Positions 56,367-64,000 of a DNA stretch of 64,000 nucleotides are shown one piece after another (positions within the stretch are counted from its first letter, which is position 1; each line of letters begins with the position of its first letter). The position numbers and the translations under genes were made by a program. Source of the DNA: Posidonia oceanica (Eukaryota > Streptophyta > Magnoliopsida > Alismatales > Posidoniaceae). The notes beneath the pieces were generated by a model, which was given only the letters and a program-made list of their open reading frames with translations, was not told the DNA's origin and did not search any database. The stretch spans positions 28,391,001 through 28,455,000 of the forward strand of contig JAZBRS010000023.1 of the NCBI GenBank assembly GCA_037176725.1, in the 5' to 3' direction.

Positions 56367-56957
56367 TGTAGATACCCCGTTTTGGCACTCCCTTCAGGGT
56401 AGTGTAGTCTGTTGCATTAGGTTACCTCTAGAAGCTCTTTGCCCAGCTCAAGTACTCTCATTTAACTTATTGACACTTGTCCCTGTGATTGAGAGGCCAA
56501 AATTTGTAAGTTTGCATTTGAGTGTGTTGGACGCTAGATACCCTAACATCCAACGTTGGACGCTGTGAATCATGGTGTCCAACAAGCTGGTTTTCTGTTT
56601 CCCCAAACTTACCTTATTTGGCTAAAGTCAAATTTCGTGCTTAGCCTCCACTAAAGGTCCTTTGACTAGTCAAGGCCTTAATTGGCTTTAATGGTCACTA
56701 ATCAGCCACCTATTGAGGAATATTCTTTAATCCTGGCATCTTTGCCTCGGAGTGTCTCATGATACGCGGGTTGGTGAGCGAGAGGTCCATTATGCTCCCA
56801 GGCAATAGGGGAAATGATCTCTTCTCTGCCGGCCACGTTGGCTTTATTTGTCACAATTAGGTGTCCTTTCATTGAATGTTTCCTACATTCTCGACAGAGA
56901 CCGTCATCTCGTGACCCGGAATCAATGAACAATGAGTCCATCGATACCGTTGGTTTT
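56367..56957 (+). mobile_element. O6: TAT/Ogre-like LTR, left part, in O5
   Basis: Starts TGTAGATACCCCGTTTTGG. One palindromic cassette at 56523-56583. From about 56828 it enters the first copy of a roughly 125-bp repeat and is interrupted by O7 at 56957. It resumes at 62687 and runs off the window. Confidence 0.75.
56523..56583. repeat. Palindromic cassette in O6
   Basis: Arms GTGTTGGACGC and GCTGTGAATCATGGTGTCCAAC flank a central ACATCCAACGTTGGACGC; the same arm order as in O3 and O5. Confidence 0.85.
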
Positions 56958-59900
56958 TGTAGTAATCCCGATCGGAATCAGGCTCACTATTAGCGGCGAT
57001 TGGATCCGAGGAAGAGGCTCAACTCGAAAACACTTAAAATCGAGGAGAAAAGGGAAAAATAAGACAAATCAGAGTCGCCACCATGTCTATTAACGGAAGA
57101 CAAGGAAAATCGGGGGAAATGCGTGAATTAACGCGCAAAACCAAGCAAGAAATGCAAAGCAAAGCAATGCGAAGGGAAACAAATGCAAATACATGCAAAT
57201 GAGATGACTCTAGCCTAGGATAAGGGCAATATGGTCATTGCGGGCCAAAAGACAGGGCAAGGACTCCTGTTACGTGCGGGGAAGGTGTTAGGCACCCCCG
57301 ACACGCCCGAGGATCGGTCTTTCTAGGCTTACGCTCGCATATGCAGGGAAATGCAGGATTGAATGCCTATGTGCCTATAAATGCCTAAATGAATGCTCAA
57401 GGAGTGCTCTAAGTGGGAAAATGCGAAGCAGGGAAGTAAACGTGCTCTCTATGTGCTCAGCTACGCTGTCCGTGTTCCGAACCAAGCGAAACCTAGCTCG
57501 TGAGAACTCCAGGCAGTAAGCATCATAGCCCTATATGCAAATGCATGCAAAAAAGCAAAACAACGGCAAAACCATGCAATGCGATCGACATGCAAGAGAA
57601 AACGACGTAAAACACGCAAAACGAGGCGAGAAACAAGAATGCACACAAAACGGTGCAAAAGGACGAAGCTGGTGCGCAAAACAAGCAAAAAACAAGACGG
57701 CATGCAAAACGAGACAACAAAACAGAATGGCATGCAAAACGATGCAGAAAGAACGAAATCGGCACGCAAAACAAGCGAAAAAACAAGACGATACGCGAAA
57801 TGAGGCAAGAAAGCAGAATGGCACGCAAAACGGTGCAAAAAGACGATAACGAGCACGCGAAATGGTGCCAAAACAAGACGGGCGCGCAAAACGGCGCAAA
57901 AGCAAAGCAGGCACGCAAAACGGTGCCAAAACAGCGAAACAAAACCCTGGAAAAGCTATGCGAACGCTAATGCAAAGAAAAAGATCAGAAGAAGCCAAAG
58001 AGAGGTAAGACAGCGCGTGTGTGAGAACAGACGCTGTTCGGGGCCACACAGAGCAGGTGTAAAGACCTACAAAGGGGAGAGTGAGCAAACGGAGGGATTA
58101 CTGCCTCTTTGTGATCGTTTCCCACTAAACCGCTCCACGGTGTGTCTCGCACGCTGCCCAAAGCTCGCGATGCGATCGGATTGTGGAAAAGGGGGAAGAA
58201 AGTCACATTAAGTGGCAAATCCAGGGAAAACACAACACAAAATACTCAGGAGTACGTGAAACGGGGATTGGAATTGATAGACAAGAAGAGGAGGTCCTAT
58301 TCTACACGCTCAAAAAGACCGAAAGCGGAAACGAGGCAAACTATGCAAATGACATGCGAACGAATGCAATGCAGGGGTTCAGGAGGACATACCTGGAAAT
58401 CCTGGGGTCTGATCTGAAATCTGCTTGGTCCATGCTGAAGAGCGCTTCGCTGCGGTTGCCTGGGCAGCTTGCTTGAGAAGATCCAACGGCCGGATTGGAA
58501 GATATCGCAGCTCCAAGGCAGAAGGGCCAGAACAGGGGAGAAGAACAGATCTAAGTGTTCAGGAGGTCCTAGGGGTGTGCCAAAGGGTCCTCCCAGGTGA
58601 ATGGGAGCTAAGGGGGCTCTAGTGTGTGCAAAAGAATGCCAGATGCAAGTCTAAAAGGATGCCAATGCATGCAAGAAGCAAGAAAAGACTAGGAGGGAAT
58701 TTTTAGAAAAGTGGAGATTCAAAAGTTGTTTTTGAAAAGAGAGGGGGTTTAAATGCAAATTTTTGAAAAGGATGGGGCTTACAGGCAGGGGTTCCGAGAA
58801 CAGGAGGTGACAGAGGGTAGTTTTGCAAAGAATAGGCCTTAGAACACAGTTTTTAAAAGTAGGTATGCATCAGAGGAAGCTTCGAAAGCAAATGGCAAGC
58901 AGAATGCAATTTTTAAAAAACATCAGAGGCTAAAATGCAATTTTTCCAGAAAACAGGGTTCTAGGGAGTCTGGGAATGCGGGTGGAAGGTCTACATGCAA
59001 TTTTGCAAGCATAGGAGCTAAGATGCAGTTTTAGGGGCAAAACAGTCTTTTTACATGACTTTAAAAGGATGCAAGGACCTATATGTCATTTTTAAATCAT
59101 GCAAGGGTCAAGTATGCAATTTTAGATGTAAAATGTGTTCTGAAATCAAGGTCTAGGGACTAACATGCAATTTTTTGAAAATACAAGGTTGAAAATGCAA
59201 TACAATAAGCTAAGGTGCATGCAAAATGGTTACTATGCATTTAAAATGGACCTAGATGCAAAAATGAAAAATCAGAGGGGCAAACATGCAATACAGTATG
59301 CAAAAAATTTAAATTAAGACCTAAGTTCTACATTGCAATGGATCAGACAGCAAAAATGAAAAAAAACAGGGATACAGAATGCAATGTATTAAGGCAAACT
59401 ATGCACATTATGATTACATGAACTACTGTGGGACCTGGATGCAAAAATTGAAAGCAGAAGGATTGAAACGAAATTTTTTACAACTAGCAAGCACAGTAAG
59501 TGGACTATCATGCAAATATTAAAAACCACAAACAAATCTTGCAATTTAACATGGTTTTAGATCAAAATAACATAAGTCTTAACATGCTTTGGACCTAAAC
59601 GCAATAATCAGAAACTTAAAACAAACAAAATGCAATGTAAAAAATTTATGTAAGTTAACAAAAAAAAAGAGAAAACGAAGGGGGAAGAAGACTTACAGTG
59701 GAGGAGGAGGAGTTCGCCGGCGATTCTGCTGGACCGGCGGAGGAGAGGCGACGCGAGGCGGCGGGGGTCTGGGAGGAACCGGCGGGTGCGACGGAGGCGA
59801 GGAGGGGTGCGGCGGAGCGTCGGCGGCGGCGGGCGCACGTGGAGAAGCTGCTGCGTCCGGAGCGCCGGCGACCGGTGCCGGAGAAGAAGGGAACTCCGGC

Positions 59901-62686
59901 GAGAGCTTGCGGGCGGCACAGGCGACGAAATGCCTCGGGGAAAAGCCGAGGAGCAAGAGGGCGACGAGGGGAATCTGGGGGAGACTTTCTTCGACCCTTA
60001 CGCACGCCGGAAGAGCCCACCCACCCTGGTGGCTTTCGGCCGGCCGGAGAGAAGTGGGGACGGCGGAGGGCGGCGGCTGCTGCGTTGGGGAGCTTGGGGG
60101 ACGTTGCCGGAGGCCCGAGGAGGATGACGGAGGTTCCAGAAGGGTCTTCTACGGCCTGGAGCAAGATCTGGTTCGACCGGAGCTCTACTGTGAAGGCCGA
60201 GGTGGATACGGCGATGTGCGGCGCTCCAAGGCGGGGCGAAGGCACGGGCGGCTAGGTGGTTGTTCGGGGAGTGCGTGGGAGGAAACAGAAGTGGATTTCA
60301 CTGAGTGTGGAGGAAGATATGGATGTTTGAAGATTTTGGCAAAAAGGAGGACCCAAGTGTTTGTAGTGGAATGCGGTGGCTGTGGGAGGTTTCAGGGTGA
60401 GATATCGGGTGGGTTGTGAAGGTAGGAACTTGGTGAGTACGATGGTGGAGTTTGGGAATTTTTGGATGCTCGTGGTGGTGGGTTTGCAAGGAAGAAGGTC
60501 GCTCTGAGCTTGTTTGGGTGCTGTCCACTTCGGGGAAGAATTCCGGCAAGGATTGGGGGTCTTTTTGGGTTCTGGAAGAAGGGTGCGAGAGCTGGTGACT
60601 TTCTCTTCGCAGGTGTGTTGGCCGAACTTCTTTCTGATTCCAAAATCCCAAGTTTTGATCCTTCAAACTTGCTGGTTTTCAACAGTCAAAGGGAGGGCAT
60701 GGGTCTCTGTTTTTCTGCCACCATTGGCAGGGCATGGAGGGAATGGTCTTGGTCGTGGGTCGTGGGTGATGGTGGGAGGTCAAGGTGGTGTCAGGGAGGT
60801 TTGAAAAAAAAAGAAAACCAATGAGGGAGGCTACTGTCGTTTTTTTGCTGTGAGAGGAGGAGAGGAATAGAAGAAGAAGAAGAGAAGGAGGGAAGAAGAA
60901 GAAGTTGGCTGGCTGTGGGCTGGGCCTTGAGCACAGTAAAAAAGAGAAAGAAAAGAAAATGAAGGGGAGGAAGAGAGGAATGAGAAGTGGGAAAGAAAGT
61001 AAGGAAGAAGAAGAAAGGAAGAGAAAGGAAATAAAATTAGAAGAAGAAAAAATAAATTAAAAATAAGTAAAAATACTAGAAAAGTTGTGTTGTGAGTTAG
61101 GATTTTAATTAGATTTTTAGTGACTGTTTTTAGGTTAATTAGTGTGTTTTGGGCTTGATTAGGGTTTTAGGGTTTTGGTTTTGCTTTTAATTAGTTTTTA
61201 CTTGATTAAGTGTTTGTTAAATCTTTTTAAATTGTTTTAAAAATTGTGTTTTTCTTGTTGAGCATTTTAGGATGTTGATTAGGATTTTTTAGGATTTATT
61301 TTCATATTAATCGGAATGGGTTTTGGGTTTTTAAGTCTTAGTCTTTTTAGGGTTTTTCTTTCTTAAGTCTTTTGGATTAGGTTTTTTAATTTTTATTTGT
61401 TGATTTTTCTTGATGTTTTTTTAATTAGGTTTCTCTTGTTTGATTAAGAGTCTTCAAGTCTTTTTGATGTGTTCTTCATTCTTTTTAATTGAGTTCTCAA
61501 ATTGTTTTTCTTAGGTTTGTTAAGTTAAGCTTTTTCTTTCATTAATTACTTATCTTAGTGTTCTTAATTGTTTCACTTCTTTTTTAGGGTTTGTTTTTTA
61601 ATTCTTTTGGTAGGGTTTTCATTTTTGGTGGGTCTTGATTTTTTTTTCGTTTTTTCCTAGATTTTTTGGTATTTTCTTTTGGTTTGTTTTGCATTTTTTA
61701 GTTTGCATGCTTGATTTTCTTTTTAGCTTGACTTAGTTAAGTTTAAGTTTTTTAATTGCTTGCTTAATGTTTTTTAATTGTTTTTCTTAGAGTTCTGGTT
61801 TGTCTCTTTTATGTTTTGGAATTTTACAGATTTTTAGGGGTTTTTATGGGTTTTTGCAAAAGAAAGAAAAGGAAAAGAGAAGGAGGAAGAAAATGGAAAA
61901 AGGGAGAAATAAAAGGGAAAGAGATGAGTTGGAGGGAAATGATTTTTTTAAAATTCAGGGAAAATGCTAAAAATAAAATAAAAATAGGAATAAGATAGAA
62001 AAGGGATAGAAGCACAAAGAGGGCCCACAACCAGGCCAGGGAAAGGACAAGAAGGGGATGAAAAGGGAGATGATAATCAGGAGAGAGAGAGGAGAGAGAA
62101 AATGATAATCCTGGAGAGAGAAAAGGATAATTTGGGTGAATGGAGGTCTTAAAGGTCTTGGAATGGGATGAAAATTGGCGAGTGGGTAGTCTAGGGCTTA
62201 AGGTATTGGGTCTAAGGTTTTGGTTTGATTCTAAGAAGGTTTTGGAGGGGTTTCAAGGTGTAGAAAAAGGGGAAATTCACCTAGGTTTTCTAGGATTTTT
62301 GGGAATGGGCTAGGTTTAGAAATTTCTAGGTTCTAGAGTAGGTTTGTTGAGTGAGTGTTGGTGGATTTTTCTATGGATTTTGGTCAAGTTTTGAGCTCGG
62401 GAAGAGGGGTAAAGGCTTAGGTCAAGTTGGCTGGTTTTGAAGGGTAGAAAGGAGGGTTAGGGTTTGGTTTTGGCTTGGGTTTTGGATGGTTTCAGGGTAA
62501 GGTTTTGGGATGGTTTCAGGGTAAGGTTTTGGGGTTAGAAAATAGGTGTGGTTCTAGGTTTGGCTTTGAGGTTTGAGCTGGAGTTTTGATTTGGGAAGAA
62601 GGATGAAGAGAAATATGCGATTTTGGGTTTTTCCTAGCCGCCAGAGAGATCTGCCGATTCAGCCTTGTCGAAATGGGGTGTCAACA
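56958..62686 (-). mobile_element. O7: solo LTR of the TAT/Ogre-like family, 5.7 kb, in O6
   Basis: Bounded by a perfect TSD GTTTT (56953-56957 and 62687-62691). On the minus strand it starts TGTTGACACCCC and ends GATTACTACA, the same end as O1, its closest relative here. In element order: an LTR start with GA/CT-rich tracts (62040-62120), a T/A-rich part (61080-61860), a purine tract (60840-61050), a GC-rich exon-like part (60420-59697) with donor-like ACT/GTAAGT at 59696, a T-rich part, a roughly 40-bp tandem array (57930-57560), the conserved block (57340-57225) and TGGCGACTC (57072-57080). No coding sequence: the 276-codon GC-rich frame at 59589-60419 has open counterparts on both strands and no domain. 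Confidence 0.83.
57560..57930. repeat. Roughly 40-bp tandem repeat in O7
   Basis: Diverged copies of a unit containing GGCACGCAAAACGGTGCC, the inverse of the unit in O1 (20780-21200). Confidence 0.85.
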
Positions 62687-62811
62687 GTTTTATTCGTCAG
62701 AATTAAGTGTCCTTTCATTGAATGTTGCCTACATTCTCGGTGGGGACCATCATCTTCTGACCCGGGAGTTAGGGAACAGTGGATTCACTAATACCGTTGG
62801 CTTTGCTTTGT

Positions 62812-63412
62812 TGACCCGGTTATGCTCCGGGGATCTTTCTACTGATTGGTTTTGCTTTGTTTGTCCGGTTGTGCTCTGGGGTTTGCTTTGTTGTCCGGTT
62901 GTGCTCTGGGGTACCTGCTTTTGATTGGCTTGCTTTGTTTGTCCGGTTGTGTTCCGGGGTTTGCTTTGATGTCCCAGTTATGCTCCGGGGTTCTTTGCTT
63001 TGGTGTCCCGGTTATGCTCCAGGGATCTTTGCTTTGGTTGGTTTGCTTTGTTATCCTGGTTGTGCTCCAGGGATCTTGCTTTGGTGTCCCGATTATGCTC
63101 CGGGTATTTTTTCTTTGATTGGTTTGCTTTGTTATCTCGGTTGTGCTCTGGGGATCTTTGCTTTGATGTCTCGGTTATGCTCCGAGGATCTTTGCTTTGG
63201 TGTCCCGATTATGCTCTGGGGATCTTTGCTTTGGTGTCCCGGTTATGCTCCGGGGATCTTTGCTTTAGTGTCCCGGTTATGCTCTGGGGATCTTTGCTTT
63301 GATGTCCCGGTTATGCTTTGGGGATCTTTCAGATTGGGGTTTGCTTTGTTTGTCTGGTTGTGCTCCGGGGCTTGCTTTGTTGTCCGGTTGTGCTCCGGGG
63401 ATCTTTCAGATT
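62812..63412. repeat. Roughly 34-bp tandem repeat in O6
   Basis: About fifteen diverged copies of a unit built on TGTCCCGGTTATGCTCCGGG followed by GATCTTTGCTTTGG. Some copies have an inserted GATTGGTTTGCTTTGTT. Confidence 0.88.
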
Positions 63413-64000
63413 TGCCGAGGGGATTGCCCAAGGGGGTTGGAAATAAAAACATGACATGCCAAGGGGATTGCCCAAGGGGGTCGAAAATAAAACAGGACGT
63501 GCCTAGGGGATGGCCCAAGGGAGTCAAAAATAAAGCATGACGTGCCGAGGGGATGGCCCAAGGGAGTCGAAAATAAAGCATGACGTGCCTAGGGGATGGC
63601 CCAAGGGAGTCGAAAATAAAGCATGACGTGCCTAGGGGATGGCCCAAGGGAGTCGAAAATAAAGCATGACGTGCCTAGGGGATGGCCCAAGGGAGTCGAA
63701 AATAACAACATGACGTGCGTAGGGGATGGCCCAAGGGAGTCGAAAAATAAAAACATGACGTGCCTAGGAGATGGCCCAAGGGAGTCGAAAATAAAAACAT
63801 GACGTGCCTAGGGGATGGCCCAAGGGAGTCGAAAATAACAACATGACGTGCTTAGGGGATGGCCCAAGGGAGTCGAAAATAAAAACATGACGTGCCTAGG
63901 GGATGGCCCAAGGGAGTCGAAAATAACAACATGACGTGCCTAGGGAATGGCCCAAGGGAGTCGAAAATAAAAACATGACGTGCTTAGGGGATGGCCCAAG
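63413..64000. repeat. 43-bp tandem repeat in O6, continuing past the window
   Basis: About fourteen copies of a 43-44 bp unit with GGGGATGGCCCAAGGGAGTC and GAAAATAAARCATGACGTGCC. Copies from 63500 onward are very similar to each other, suggesting recent amplification. It is not a CRISPR array: there are no unique spacers. Confidence 0.93.

Larger units (their letters stand above)
62687..64000 (+). mobile_element. O6, right part, with tandem repeats to the window end
   Basis: Begins with the second copy of the O7 target site. Positions 62687-62812 repeat 56828-56957 (for example TGTCCTTTCATTGAATGTT and CTACATTCTCG), so O7 landed in or between two copies of a roughly 125-bp repeat. Then come two tandem arrays. 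A 227-codon frame across the first array is an artefact of the repeat. The end of O6 is not reached. Confidence 0.75.

Noticed and set aside
56367..56957. O6 as the 3' end of O5
   Set aside because: It opens with a fresh TGTAGATACCCC start in the same orientation rather than an ACA end, so it is a new insertion.
59589..60419. 276-codon GC-rich frame in O7
   Set aside because: Several overlapping frames are open on both strands because of high GC content and few stops; no domain, and it lies inside a non-coding LTR.
62857..63540. 227-codon open frame on the plus strand
   Set aside because: It runs along the 34-bp tandem repeat; its protein is a repetition of Cys-Ser-Gly-Asp-Leu phrases with no domain.
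63413..64000. Regular 43-bp repeats that might look like a CRISPR array
   Set aside because: There are no unique spacers; the whole unit is repeated, and the context is a plant LTR.

Overview
This is a plant nuclear genome window with one recognisable host gene; almost everything else is transposable elements inserted into one another. The evidence for a plant is the host gene (a TRAPPC2L orthologue with plant residues and canonical GT-AG introns), plant-type Athila (Ty3/gypsy) retrotransposons with tRNA-Asp primer sites, a SIRE-like Ty1/copia LTR, a plant-type L1 LINE and hAT-like elements. The GC-rich first exons and the residues DADARN in the host protein fit a monocot or magnoliid better than Arabidopsis, but I cannot name the species.

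Left part (1-10.4 kb): exons 1-4 of TRAPPC2L lie on the minus strand (8368 down to 963), with the last exon(s) beyond the left edge. Intron 2 is about 6.9 kb because it holds a 4.05 kb minus-strand Ty3/gypsy element (2900-6952, TSD AGGGG), which itself holds a 1.29 kb hAT-like element (3437-4722, TSD GATCTATC) containing a 27-bp minisatellite. The intergenic stretch 8.6-10.4 kb holds only a degenerate direct repeat.

Right part (about 10.4-64 kb): a single forward L1 LINE is the base of a stack. It is split into three pieces (about 10.4-13.02, 23.2-25.04 and 52.7-53.05 kb). The first gap is Athila-1 (13021-23215, plus, TSD GCTAC), which carries a TGTAGACACC-type unit O1. The second gap is Athila-2 (25038-52723, minus, gag-protease only). 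Athila-2 contains Athila-3 (27010-42492, plus, TSD GATAC, with gag, protease, RT, RNase H and integrase remnants), O3 (TSD ATGTG) and O4 (TSD AATAG). Athila-3 contains O2 (TSD GGGAG). The LINE is then interrupted by a SIRE-like copia element (from 53052), interrupted by O5 (from 54413), interrupted by O6 (from 56367, running off the window), interrupted by O7 (56958-62686, minus, TSD GTTTT). Most junctions were resolved to the base by their target-site duplications.

The seven O units start TGTAGACACC or a close variant and end in ACA. Those with both ends visible are 2.3-6.0 kb, non-coding and flanked by 5-bp TSDs. They are best read as solo LTRs of a TAT/Ogre-like Ty3/gypsy family. They share a conserved 3' block, a primer-site-like TGGCGACTC near the end, and in several copies a GC-rich exon-like segment ending in a splice-donor-like site. 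The most unusual signal is a set of four-arm palindromic cassettes (about 60 bp) scattered through O3, O5, O6 and, with different arm sequence, O4. The U3 regions of the Athila and SIRE-like LTRs carry analogous paired palindromes upstream of their TATA boxes. No retrotransposon here has an intact coding region; stops in Athila-3 and the LINE are mostly at Gln or Trp positions, as expected from cytosine deamination.
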